A DNA stretch of 12,845 nt from Candidatus Dojkabacteria bacterium (GCA_011620305.1 WOZL01000033.1:1-12845); one strand, 5' to 3'. Counted from the first letter of the stretch, positions 1 to 6,950 are shown. Numbers and translations: made by a program. The notes: generated by a model not told the origin, from the sequence alone.

Positions 1-55
1 ACTCAGGACCTCATTCTTACCATGAATGCGCTCTAACCAACTGAGCTAATCCAGC
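1..55 (-). tRNA. tRNA-Thr (anticodon GGT), 3' part cut by window edge
   Basis: Read on the minus strand, this has a 7-base acceptor start (GCTGGAT), a D arm closed by GCTC/GAGC, and a 5-bp anticodon stem CATTC/GAATG around the loop ATGGTAA, which gives anticodon GGT (plus-strand acc at 19-21). The variable loop AGGTC and the first part of the T arm are present; the rest lies beyond position 1. It is the last visible member of a three-tRNA transcript, 3 bases after the CCA end of tRNA-Tyr. It decodes ACC/ACU. Confidence 0.93.
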
Positions 56-58
56 ATA

Positions 59-144
59 TGGTGCAGAGGACTGGATTCGAACCAGTGTATCCCGAAGGAG
101 TCGGTTTTACAGACCGATGCGTTTGACCGCTCCGCCACCTCTGC
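59..144 (-). tRNA. tRNA-Tyr (anticodon GTA)
   Basis: A class II tRNA with a long variable arm. The acceptor strands GCAGAGG (144-138) and CCTCTGC (69-63) pair fully; the discriminator is A and the CCA end is encoded at 61-59. The anticodon stem TCGGT/ACCGA holds the loop CTGTAAA, so the anticodon is GTA. The T arm CTGGTTCGAATCCAG is canonical. It sits 4 bases from the upstream tRNA-Thr(TGT) and 3 bases from the downstream tRNA-Thr(GGT), so all three must be processed from one precursor. Confidence 0.97.
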
Positions 145-148
145 ACTA

Positions 149-225
149 TGGAGCCGAAGAAGAGATTCGAACTCTTGACCTATTGTTTACAAAACAATTG
201 CTCTGACCAACTGAGCTACTTCGGC
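149..225 (-). tRNA. tRNA-Thr (anticodon TGT)
   Basis: The acceptor strands GCCGAAG (225-219) and CTTCGGC (159-153) pair fully, the discriminator is T, and CCA is encoded at 151-149. The D arm is GCTC/GAGC, the anticodon stem ATTGT/ACAAT encloses TTTGTAA, and the T arm is AAGAGTTCGAATCTCTT. The anticodon TGT reads ACA/ACG. This is the first gene of the minus-strand tRNA operon; its 5' end lies about 8 bases from the predicted transcription start. Confidence 0.97.
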
Positions 226-239
226 ACAACTGCAAGTCT

Positions 240-268
240 ATTATATCAATGAATTCAAAGTCATGAAA
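240..268 (-). promoter_or_regulatory. Promoter of the tRNA operon (extended -10)
   Basis: On the minus strand there is a perfect TATAAT (245-240) preceded by TGA, forming the extended -10 TGnTATAAT (248-240). A weak -35, TTTCAT, lies 17 bases upstream (268-263). The predicted start, near 233, is a few bases before tRNA-Thr(TGT). The T-run that ends the upstream 6S-like RNA lies just before it, so the two RNA units appear to be separate transcripts. Confidence 0.65.
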
Positions 269-276
269 GGGGTATT

Positions 277-422
277 AAAAAAAGCGTCCCGACAGGAGAG
301 GAGTCATAAAGCTCTATCTAGTAAGTGGGTTCCCTCAACTTATCTTCAATGAAGATAAGCAATTTTGAGATCCCTAAGCTTTGATTACGGAGCTATGAAA
401 CCTCTATATCCCATCAGGACAC
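277..422 (-). ncRNA. ssrS: Candidate 6S RNA (SsrS-like) with 3' T-run
   Basis: The minus-strand RNA folds into one long rod. Its closing stem pairs 422-410 with 284-296 (13 bp, four of them G-U), then 405-401 with 297-301, then 398-390 with 304-314 around a small bulge. A central bubble follows (389-375 opposite 326-315), then an apical arm with GGG/CCC, CTCAA/TTGAG and a perfect 9-bp hairpin (359-351 with 347-339, loop ATT). The G-U pairs of the closing stem become A-C mismatches on the plus strand, so the RNA is read from the minus strand. The stem is followed by seven T (283-277). A closing stem, central open bubble and apical arm are the known 6S RNA layout, which mimics open promoter DNA and binds the sigma-70 holoenzyme. 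At about 140 bases it is short for 6S. The identity is inferred from structure only; another structured RNA is possible. Confidence 0.55.
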
Positions 423-444
423 TATATTTTAACTTAAAATATAG
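422..444. repeat. AT-rich perfect palindrome 11+1+11
   Basis: The two 11-base arms (422-432 and 434-444) are exact reverse complements around the single C at 433. The element lies 24 bases downstream of the M50 protease stop codon and over the -10 of the 6S-like RNA. No T-run follows on either strand, so it is not a standard intrinsic terminator. It could be an operator or a weak RNA 3'-end hairpin for the protease transcript. Confidence 0.6.
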
Positions 445-454
445 CAGATAGCAA
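426..454 (-). promoter_or_regulatory. Candidate promoter of the 6S-like RNA
   Basis: On the minus strand, TTGCTA (454-449), a 17-base spacer and TAAAAT (431-426) place the start at about 419-422, the first bases of the closing stem of the 6S-like RNA. A perfect 11+1+11 base inverted repeat (422-444) covers the -10 and the start region. Confidence 0.5.
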
Positions 455-468
455 TTAATAATGATAGG

Positions 469-1086
469 TTATAGAAATCCAAATAGCCTCAAAAAGAACG
501 ACAAGACGGCATTTATGTATTTAGATAGAATATCTGATAGTGGGGAGAAGGGAATTAGTATTAGCAGTATTAATATCCAAGAATATTTCTCTAAATCCTC
601 CCACCAGTATGACCATCGCTTAGGTAAAAAAGCGTTTACCACTTTATGACCGTCAAGTGGTGGTATAGGTAATATATTAAAAACAGCCAGTGAGATGTTT
701 ATAGTAGCAAATACATATAGAAAAAACGCTATAAGACTATAGTTGGATAGAAAATGAAATAGTAAACCGGAAAGGGCAGCTAGTAAGAGGTTAGAAACAG
801 GACCAGCTAACGCAGTTAAAGCTTTTCCCTGCCTCCTATTTTCAAAATTCCATTCATTTATAGGAACTGGTTTACTCCAACCAAACCTAAAAATTACCAT
901 CATAAGGGCGCCAATAGGATCTATATGGGCTAGGGGATTAAGAGTTAGTCTTCCATGTGCTTTAGGAGTAGGATCACCCAATTTAAAAGCTATCCAAGCA
1001 TGAAAATACTCATGCACAGTAGAAGCTATTAGTATTGATGGAACAGCAAACAGTATCCAAGTTATAATATTATCAGTTGAAAACAT
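469..1086 (-). CDS. Site-2-protease-like M50 family membrane metalloprotease
   Basis: A 205-residue integral membrane protein matching the M50 (site-2 protease) family, which cleaves substrates within or next to the membrane using zinc. The zinc-binding HExxH motif is HEYFH at residues 25-29 in the first transmembrane region. The distal metal-ligand motif, of the form NxxPxPPLDG, is at residues 137-146 with D145. The conserved NPLAHIDPIG at residues 50-59 and the WSKPVPIN loop at 70-77 are typical of the short soluble-domain-free M50 group. There is no PDZ domain, so this is the minimal form. The ATG is supported by AAGG seven bases upstream (1097-1094) and by a promoter at 1118-1146. It is transcribed away from rpmB and towards the 6S-like RNA. 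Its substrate cannot be told from the sequence; in other bacteria family members act in regulated proteolysis, such as anti-sigma factor release. Confidence 0.92.
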   Translation of the reverse strand: MFSTDNIITWILFAVPSILIASTVHEYFHAWIAFKLGDPTPKAHGRLTLNPLAHIDPIGALMMVIFRFGWSKPVPINEWNFENRRQGKALTALAGPVSNLLLAALSGLLFHFLSNYSLIAFFLYVFATINISLAVFNILPIPPLDGHKVVNAFLPKRWSYWWEDLEKYSWILILLILIPFSPLSDILSKYINAVLSFFLRLFGFL

Positions 1087-1117
1087 AATTTAACCTTGCT
1101 AAAATTTCCTCTTTTTG

Positions 1118-1146
1118 ATAATATCATCTTGCGATTTAGCAATCAA
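1118..1146 (-). promoter_or_regulatory. Promoter of the M50 protease gene
   Basis: On the minus strand, TTGATT (1146-1141), a 17-base spacer and TATTAT (1123-1118) form a good sigma-70-type promoter. The start would be near 1111, giving a leader of about 25 bases that holds the AAGG ribosome site. It lies inside a dyad-symmetric region shared with the opposing rpmB gene. Confidence 0.6.
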
Positions 1147-1162
1147 TTAAAACATTAGAAAT

Positions 1163-1393
1163 ATGGCAAAAGTATGCTACATGTGTGAAAAATCTACAAT
1201 AGCTGGTAAAAATATTCAGCATAAGCACTCAGAAGGGTGGAGATATAAAGCTCCTAGAACAAACAGAAAATTCAAACCAAATCTTAAAAAGATTGAATTA
1301 GAGGTTGATGGAAAGCCTAAGAAGGTTAGAATATGTATGAAGTGCTATAAAAGACTACGAAAAGAAGAAGCCCAAAAAGCTCAAACAGAGTAG
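1163..1393 (+). CDS. rpmB: 50S ribosomal protein bL28, zinc-ribbon form
   Basis: A 76-residue basic protein of the large ribosomal subunit. It starts MAKVCYMCEKS and has two CxxC pairs (C5/C8 and C58/C61), the zinc-binding version of bL28. The central part, with APRTNRKFKPNL at residues 30-41, matches the family core TkRxfkPNLq and carries a short insertion before it (GWRYK) that fits CPR-type L28 as I recall it. The ATG has no Shine-Dalgarno. It is divergent from the M50 gene and is followed by its own hairpin, so it is probably monocistronic. The length is normal for the family. Confidence 0.95.
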   Translation: MAKVCYMCEKSTIAGKNIQHKHSEGWRYKAPRTNRKFKPNLKKIELEVDGKPKKVRICMKCYKRLRKEEAQKAQTE

Positions 1394-1394
1394 T

Positions 1395-1452
1395 ACAATT
1401 CTTTTATCCAAAATGCTTTCTAGAGGGTATAATATGCCCTCGAATTGTTTTG
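1395..1452 (+). terminator. Terminator-like hairpin after rpmB
   Basis: Positions 1423-1430 pair with 1434-1441 in an 8-bp stem (GAGGG/CCCTC extended by T-G, A-T and T-A) with the loop AAT. The T-G pair forms only in plus-strand RNA. A second stem, ACAATTC (1395-1401) with GAATTGT (1442-1448), stacks directly under it, followed by TTTTGT. The tail is short on T, so termination strength is uncertain. The same outer arm runs into the mreB -35 region. Confidence 0.5.
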
Positions 1453-1489
1453 TACTACATGCTATCATACATTATAGTATTGTTATAAT
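1450..1489 (+). promoter_or_regulatory. mreB operon promoter(s), possibly tandem
   Basis: Two overlapping signals are visible. One is TTGTAC (1450-1455), 17 bases, TATAGT (1473-1478). The other is an extended -10 of the form TGnTATAAT at 1481-1489 with a perfect TATAAT at 1484-1489 and no clear -35. The second would start near 1496, leaving a leader of only about 9 bases before the mreB ATG, with no Shine-Dalgarno in it. Confidence 0.6.
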
Positions 1490-1504
1490 TTCGACTCTGT
1501 AAAA

Positions 1505-2560
1505 ATGAAAATATTTGATTCTGTTTGGAACCTAGTCACATACGATTTGGGTATAGATTTAGGTACATCTAATACAATTGTTTATCTAAGAGGACATGGT
1601 ATTGTTATATCTGAGCCCTCTGTTGTTGCTATAGATAAGCGTACTAAAAAAGTTTTAGCTGTAGGTAGTGAAGCTAGAAAGATGATAGGTAGAACTCCTG
1701 CCAATATTGTTGCTGTTAGACCTCTTAGACATGGGGTAATATCAGATTTTGATACTACTCAAGCTATGATTCACCACTTTATTCACAAAACTCACAAAAT
1801 ATTTAGTAAGAATTGGAAATTACCAAGACCAAGAGTAATTATGGGAGTACCTTCCTCAGTAACAGAAGTTGAAAGACAGGCTGTAATAGATGCATCTAAA
1901 ACTGCTGGAGCAAGAGAGGTATATATTGTAGAGGAGGCAATGGCAGCAGCTATTGGTTCAGGTTTACCAATAGAGGAGGCTTCTGGAAATATGATAGTTG
2001 ATATCGGTGGAGGGACTACAGATATAGCAGTTATGTCACTTGGTGATGTTGTCATTGATAATACTATCAAGATTGCTGGTGATGAGATGAGTGAGGAGAT
2101 AGTTAACTACGTTAAAGATAAATACAATATATTAATTGGTGAGAGAACAGCAGAGGATGTAAAAATAGCTATTGGTTCTGCAATTCCTTTAGAAGAAGAA
2201 AAAGAAGTGATTTTGCAAGGTAGGGATTTAGTAAACGGTTTACCAAAATCTATTAAAGTTAGTAGTGTGGAGATAAGGGAGGCAATAATGGGGCCACTTG
2301 GAACAATAACAGAGGCTGTTAAAGAGGCTGTTGAAGATACCCCTCCAGAGCTTGTAAAGGATTTGTTGACTTCTGGGTTACATTTGGCAGGAGGTGGTTC
2401 ACTAATCAAAGGTATAGATACATATTGGCAAAACGAGCTTAATATGTCTGTACATATAGTTGATGACCCAATCTCTGCAGTTGCTAGAGGTACTGCTCAA
2501 ATGCTCGATCATATTGAACTACTTGATAAGGTACAAACCTCTTGGAAAGAATTAGTTTAA
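1505..2560 (+). CDS. mreB: Rod-shape determining protein MreB (actin homologue)
   Basis: A 351-residue actin-fold ATPase that polymerises under the membrane and guides the elongasome to build lateral cell wall. Visible nucleotide-binding motifs are phosphate 1 (DLGIDLGTSNT, residues 14-24), phosphate 2 (DIGGGTTD, 166-173) and the adenosine motif (LAGGGSLIKG, 294-303). VEEAMAAAIG at 142-151 matches the MreB connect region. Length and sequence are typical of full MreB. The hydrophobic N-terminal segment MKIFDSVWNLV could act as a membrane anchor. It is the first gene of the operon mreB-mreC-mreD-PBP2-femAB and starts almost directly at the promoter, with no Shine-Dalgarno. Its presence implies a rod or elongated cell, or at least controlled lateral wall growth. 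Confidence 0.98.
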   Translation: MKIFDSVWNLVTYDLGIDLGTSNTIVYLRGHGIVISEPSVVAIDKRTKKVLAVGSEARKMIGRTPANIVAVRPLRHGVISDFDTTQAMIHHFIHKTHKIFSKNWKLPRPRVIMGVPSSVTEVERQAVIDASKTAGAREVYIVEEAMAAAIGSGLPIEEASGNMIVDIGGGTTDIAVMSLGDVVIDNTIKIAGDEMSEEIVNYVKDKYNILIGERTAEDVKIAIGSAIPLEEEKEVILQGRDLVNGLPKSIKVSSVEIREAIMGPLGTITEAVKEAVEDTPPELVKDLLTSGLHLAGGGSLIKGIDTYWQNELNMSVHIVDDPISAVARGTAQMLDHIELLDKVQTSWKELV

Positions 2561-2572
2561 TAAATATTAAGC

Positions 2573-3403
2573 ATGCTTTTTAATCAAGAAGATAAGAAAA
2601 AAGATGAGAGGAGTTGGTTATCTATACCCATTATCCTCTTGCTCTCAATTCTTCTCCTTTTTCTTAACTCTCTTGGTACATTTAAAGGTGTTAAATCTAC
2701 GGTTTCCTATGTTTTAGGTCCAATCTATACTACTTCTTCCAATTTAGCTATTAGTCTAAAAGATTTCTTCTCAACAGTAGTAAATATCTCTGAGTTTAGG
2801 GAGGAGTATAACGAAATGAAATTACAGATTGCTGAGTATGAGGTAGATAATCTTGAGTATCAGCTTTTGTTAGATGAGAACAGTGATTTAAAGAGTCAGC
2901 TAGAGCTCGGTAATAGAGAGGATAGATATATATTGGCTAAGGTATTGGATCATATAGAGAGTGAGTATTTAATAGTTAACCAAGGTTCCAAAAAGGGTAT
3001 TAAGCAAGGAGATATAGCTGTTATTGGAGATGCTTTCGTTGGTATAGTAATAGAGTCTGGTCAGTATACATCTAAGATTAGATTACCAATATCTAAATCT
3101 AATTTCTTAGAAGCATATATTCTTTCTTCTGATGAAGAAGACAGTCAAAGGATATTAAGCAGGGCTGTTATCAATGGCTCTTCTGATGGTATTAGAATCG
3201 AAAATATCGGTATGAATAGTGGTGTTAAGAATGGTGACATAGTTGTTGTAAATGATAGTAAAGTAGGGGAGAATTTAATTGTAGGTACAGTTGTAGGTCT
3301 TTCTGAAGATCCTGCTACAACGACAAGGACAGGTTATGTTTCTCCAGCTGTTGATTATTATGATTTAACTAATCTCTTTATTAGAATTGAAAATGTTGAT
3401 TAA
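2573..3403 (+). CDS. mreC: Rod-shape determining protein MreC
   Basis: A 276-residue bitopic protein that links MreB and MreD to periplasmic or extracellular PBP2 and activates it. It has a short charged cytoplasmic N-terminus, one transmembrane helix at about residues 16-34 (rich in I and L), a coiled-coil-like stretch at about 73-112, and then the beta-rich MreC core, with VNQGSKKGIKQGDIAV at 135-150 and the second-barrel signature GMNSGVKNGDIVVV at 203-216. Length is usual for the family. It begins 12 bases after the mreB stop with no Shine-Dalgarno and ends inside the start of mreD. Confidence 0.95.
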   Translation: MLFNQEDKKKDERSWLSIPIILLLSILLLFLNSLGTFKGVKSTVSYVLGPIYTTSSNLAISLKDFFSTVVNISEFREEYNEMKLQIAEYEVDNLEYQLLLDENSDLKSQLELGNREDRYILAKVLDHIESEYLIVNQGSKKGIKQGDIAVIGDAFVGIVIESGQYTSKIRLPISKSNFLEAYILSSDEEDSQRILSRAVINGSSDGIRIENIGMNSGVKNGDIVVVNDSKVGENLIVGTVVGLSEDPATTTRTGYVSPAVDYYDLTNLFIRIENVD

Positions 3404-3881
3404 GGTTTTGCTAACAATTGTTGGATTATTATTTCTCATAGTTCTAGAGAGTTTTTTTAATACTCTTTTTTCATTCTCTATAATAGTAATGGCTTTACTG
3501 TTTTTAATAGATAAAATTGATTGGAGAAGGTGGGTCATTATAGCTGCTCTTTCAACAGTATTAATAGATATATTACTATTAAGGCCAATGGGTGTTACCA
3601 TGTTGGTCCTTGCTATTATATCTTTACTTCTATACATTCTTTTTCTAATAGTTCCTAAAAAAGAGGTAATTCTATCATATATTCCATATCTATTTGCTAT
3701 CTGGTTATACTATATTCTCCTAGACCTTTCTGTCCCTTATCTTCAAGATGGGGTATGGGGGACAATTTCATGGGAGAGTATATTCGTAGATATGGTAATA
3801 TCTATTATATCTACTGTTATAATTTTTTTAATTAACTTACTAGTTAGTAATTTTAGGTCTAAAGAAGATCTCAGACTATGA
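3393..3881 (+). CDS. mreD: Rod-shape determining protein MreD
   Basis: A very hydrophobic protein of 162 residues with about five predicted transmembrane helices, matching MreD, the integral membrane partner of MreC in the elongasome. The assignment rests on hydropathy, size and position between mreC and PBP2 more than on sequence motifs, as MreD is poorly conserved. The ATG at 3393 is chosen; an in-frame TTG two codons upstream (3387) is less likely. The start overlaps the end of mreC by 11 bases, and the TGA stop overlaps the next ATG in an ATGA junction, so translation of the three genes is probably coupled. The TGA also shows that UGA is a stop here. Confidence 0.85.
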   Translation: MLIKVLLTIVGLLFLIVLESFFNTLFSFSIIVMALLFLIDKIDWRRWVIIAALSTVLIDILLLRPMGVTMLVLAIISLLLYILFLIVPKKEVILSYIPYLFAIWLYYILLDLSVPYLQDGVWGTISWESIFVDMVISIISTVIIFLINLLVSNFRSKEDLRL

Positions 3882-5884
3882 AAAAGTTAGATTTTGATAA
3901 AAAGATTAATAAAAAGAAGTTAAGGAAGCCAAAGGTGTGTTTGCCTGAAATGGATAAGCAAAATGGTAAAGATGTTGTAGTACAGATGCTTCAGTGTGAG
4001 GGTTCTCAGAGTATTTCTCAATGGAATTTTCTCTACATTCTTCTCTTGTTTTTCCTACTTTTCTCAGCTCTTTTTTTCTCTTTAGCAAATTTACAGATAG
4101 TACAGGGTCAGGAGATGGTAGAGAGATCTCAGAGAAATAGTATTAGAATATCATCTATACCTGCATATAGGGGAGTGATATTTGATAAGAATGGTCAGAA
4201 GGTTGTAGAGAATGTTCCTGCTGTAAATGTGTATTTAAATATTGATGTATTTCTAGATGCACAGATGGATATTGACGATGAGAAACTTAGGAATGTATCT
4301 AGAACCTTAGAAGAGATATTAGGTGAAAAATGGAAAGATACTTCAGAAGATGAAATATCTTACGAAAGTATATATCAGAAAGTTATCTCTATCTATTCTT
4401 CAGATCCATATTTCTCAAATATTCTTTTAGCAAGGGATATTGATAATGATATGTCTATTTCAATCAAGTCTTTAGGAGAGGAGTTAGAGGGTGTGGTATT
4501 GGAAGATGAGAGTAAACGTAACTATCTATACCCTGAACAGTTCTCTCATATCTTAGGCTATGTAGGAGAGGCTTCTTTAACTGATATAGAGAAGTATGAG
4601 TATGTATCTAATAATGATATTGTAGGTAAGCTTGGTATAGAGAAATATTACGACGAAGTACTTGCTGGTAAAAATGGAGAGCTGGCTACTGAGGTTAATG
4701 CTTTAGGTCACTCCATTACTGGCTCTTCGTACATTATAACTCCCCAGGAGTCTGGTAAGAGTCTGTATATGACCATTGATGCTAAGGTTCAGAGTAAAAT
4801 CTATGAAATTCTCAAAGAAGCTGTAAAAGAGAATGGGGCTACAGGAGCCGCGGTAGTTGTAGAAGATGTAAATAATGGGGAGATACTAAGTATGATCTCC
4901 TATCCTGGATATGATAACAACAAATTTATTGGAGGTATTAGTCAAAAAAGTTACAATCAACTTCTAGAAGATGACAGAATACCTCTGCTTAATAGACCAA
5001 TAGCGGCACAAGTCCCTCCAGGTTCTACCTTTAAGTCTTTGGTTGCTACAGCTGCTCTAGATTCTGGAGCTATTAATACCTCAACTATATATACAAGTAG
5101 AAGAGGGTATACTTTTAGTAGTGGTGCACCTTTTCAGGAATTTCAGAATAATGCATATGGTAGGTTAAATGTCATACAAGCTATTGCTCGTTCATCAAAT
5201 ATATTCTTTTGTGAGACGATTAGGCATTGGGATATAGATGAATTAGTTCCATATCTAAGAGACTTTGGGATAGGACAATATACAGGGATAGATATACCAG
5301 GTGAAATGCCAGGGAGATTACCTTCTCCAGAAAACAAGATATATTTAGCAGAAAATGGAGCTACATGGCTAGATCCAATATGGTATCCAGAGGGTGATGG
5401 ATGTAACTCAGTAATAGGGCAGGGTATCACATTAGTTACACCTATACAGATGGCGAATTGGATAGCAGCAATTGCTAATAATGGAACTCTCTATACACCA
5501 CATGTAATAGAGAAAAGTGTGGATGATGAAGGAAATGAAGAGATATTGAAGTTCGAACCTTTAAACGAAGACTTTATTTCACCGAAATCATTAGAGATTG
5601 TAAGAAAAGGAATGTGGTCTGTAGTACACAGTGATTTAGGTAGTGCTAAGATTCTAAGAGATGTAGGAGAAGAGGTAGCTGTAAAGACTGGTACTGCTGA
5701 GTTTGGTGCGTTAAATGAAAAGGGTGAATATGAGCACACACATGTTTGGATAGCAGGTTTCTATCCTTTCGAAGATCCAAAGTACTCCTTTGTGATATTT
5801 TTTGAGGATGGTGGTTTAAGTTTCGAATCTTTACCACATGCAAGAACTATCCTATCATGGTTAATAAGTTCAGGGTATAAATAG
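3878..5884 (+). CDS. mrdA: Penicillin-binding protein 2 (peptidoglycan transpeptidase)
   Basis: A 668-residue class B PBP that cross-links peptidoglycan during elongation, outside the membrane. It has a basic cytoplasmic tail (residues 1-49), one transmembrane helix at about 51-72, and then the dimerisation domain with YRGVIFDKNG at 97-106. The transpeptidase domain carries all three catalytic motifs: SxxK as STFK at 383-386, SxN as SSN at 439-441, and KTG at 603-605. The N-terminal tail, at about 50 residues, is longer than in most PBP2 proteins and contains two cysteines (C21, C40). It follows mreD with an ATGA overlap and lies 4 bases before the FemAB gene. Its glycosyltransferase partner RodA is not in the window. 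The activity should be inhibited by beta-lactams, as in the family. Confidence 0.97.
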   Translation: MKKLDFDKKINKKKLRKPKVCLPEMDKQNGKDVVVQMLQCEGSQSISQWNFLYILLLFFLLFSALFFSLANLQIVQGQEMVERSQRNSIRISSIPAYRGVIFDKNGQKVVENVPAVNVYLNIDVFLDAQMDIDDEKLRNVSRTLEEILGEKWKDTSEDEISYESIYQKVISIYSSDPYFSNILLARDIDNDMSISIKSLGEELEGVVLEDESKRNYLYPEQFSHILGYVGEASLTDIEKYEYVSNNDIVGKLGIEKYYDEVLAGKNGELATEVNALGHSITGSSYIITPQESGKSLYMTIDAKVQSKIYEILKEAVKENGATGAAVVVEDVNNGEILSMISYPGYDNNKFIGGISQKSYNQLLEDDRIPLLNRPIAAQVPPGSTFKSLVATAALDSGAINTSTIYTSRRGYTFSSGAPFQEFQNNAYGRLNVIQAIARSSNIFFCETIRHWDIDELVPYLRDFGIGQYTGIDIPGEMPGRLPSPENKIYLAENGATWLDPIWYPEGDGCNSVIGQGITLVTPIQMANWIAAIANNGTLYTPHVIEKSVDDEGNEEILKFEPLNEDFISPKSLEIVRKGMWSVVHSDLGSAKILRDVGEEVAVKTGTAEFGALNEKGEYEHTHVWIAGFYPFEDPKYSFVIFFEDGGLSFESLPHARTILSWLISSGYK

Positions 5885-5888
5885 GAGA

Positions 5889-6950
5889 ATGAATATACGA
5901 TTTTTAGAACCAAAATCAGCCGATGAATGGGATAGATATGTCCTACAGTTAGAGAATTACTCTTTTGTTTTAAGTGATGCGAAATTTAGAAGCTGGCAGG
6001 ACTGTAATGTTAAGAGTTTTAGATATTTAATATTTAACAACGATCAATTTGTAGGTATTGTAGGTGGAAGAATTGATAAAGTTAAAATATTCGGTAATTA
6101 CCTAGAGTGTAAGCATAATCCTATGTTAATACCTAACATAGATGATGAAAGTAAGGTAGAAATTTTAAGAGAGGTATTTAAAAAATTACAAGAAATTGGA
6201 TATAGTAATAATTGCTTCCTTATTCGTCTTTCTCCCTTAATTGAGTATGATGAAATATATGATAAGGTGTATTTAGAATTTGGTGCTAAAGAATCTCCAG
6301 TGCAACCTCAAGATGCTCTGATATCTCAGTATTTTGACACTACTAAAGATATTAAAGAGTTACATAGTGAAATGAATAAATCTTCTAGAAGTAATGTAAA
6401 TAAGTTACTTAAGGATGGTGAGTATACAGTTAAGGTATTTACTGATGATTTTGTATTTCCAATATTTAAAGATTTCTATACACAAACAAAGCAGTATAAA
6501 GGATATAGAGGTAAAGGTGCTGATAATCTTCTAAAAGAGTTTAAAGAGTATTTAAAGAGAGATATGCTCTATTTTCTAGTTGCATACTACAAAGAGGAGC
6601 CTGTTACAGTATGGCAAATGATTAGATTTGGGAAATATATGCATCATTATCAAGCAGGTAGTGACTTAAAATTTCAGGAGAAATGTACTAGATTACTTTT
6701 TTACAAAGCTTTAGAACTTTGTAAGGAGATTGGGGTAGAAACCTTAGATCTTTTCGGTGGTATGCTACCTGAGGATATAGATGGAGAAAATAATCCTTGG
6801 AAAGGTGTTAATGACTTTAAGATGAGTTTAGGTGGTCGAAAAGTTACATATATGCATCCTAGAGATATTCCTCTTAAGCGTTACTACTCAATATATCTTC
6901 CATATGCTAGGTTTAGAGTAGAGCGTAAGGGTCATACAGTAGATTGGTAA
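5889..6950 (+). CDS. FemABX-type peptidyltransferase (cell-wall bridge aminoacyl transferase)
   Basis: A 353-residue protein resembling the FemABX family, which transfers amino acids from aminoacyl-tRNA to the peptidoglycan stem peptide, usually on lipid II at the inner face of the membrane. It shows the two-lobed GNAT-like layout: SSRSNVNKLLKDG at residues 165-177, a helical segment around 178-225, and the conserved C-terminal half with HHYQAGSD at 252-259, ETLDLFGGM at 284-292 and VNDFKMSLGG at 307-316. There is one copy, whereas staphylococci have three. It starts 4 bases after the PBP2 stop. AGGAG (5883-5887) sits only one base before the ATG, too close for normal use, so initiation is likely coupled to PBP2 termination. 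The amino acid it adds cannot be told from the sequence. Some homologues act on other peptidyl acceptors. Confidence 0.85.
   Translation: MNIRFLEPKSADEWDRYVLQLENYSFVLSDAKFRSWQDCNVKSFRYLIFNNDQFVGIVGGRIDKVKIFGNYLECKHNPMLIPNIDDESKVEILREVFKKLQEIGYSNNCFLIRLSPLIEYDEIYDKVYLEFGAKESPVQPQDALISQYFDTTKDIKELHSEMNKSSRSNVNKLLKDGEYTVKVFTDDFVFPIFKDFYTQTKQYKGYRGKGADNLLKEFKEYLKRDMLYFLVAYYKEEPVTVWQMIRFGKYMHHYQAGSDLKFQEKCTRLLFYKALELCKEIGVETLDLFGGMLPEDIDGENNPWKGVNDFKMSLGGRKVTYMHPRDIPLKRYYSIYLPYARFRVERKGHTVDW

Noticed and set aside
277..422. tmRNA, SRP RNA or RNase P RNA as identity of the structured RNA
   Set aside because: It is too short for tmRNA or RNase P RNA, has no tRNA-like end, and lacks the GGAA-capped conserved loops of SRP RNA.
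461..649. Plus-strand 62-codon open frame
   Set aside because: It lies entirely over the 3' half of the M50 protease gene on the other strand and the region just beyond it, has no family resemblance and no ribosome site.
1428..1433. Perfect TATAAT downstream of rpmB
   Set aside because: It is part of the rpmB terminator-like hairpin and has no good -35 at 16-18 bases upstream; the signals at 1450-1489 explain mreB better.
3387..3392. TTG start for mreD
   Set aside because: An ATG lies two codons later with a better fit, and no ribosome site supports the TTG.
3879..3881. UGA recoded to an amino acid, as in some CPR lineages
   Set aside because: The mreD TGA overlaps the PBP2 start in a standard ATGA junction, and no reading frame of the conserved proteins contains an internal TGA.
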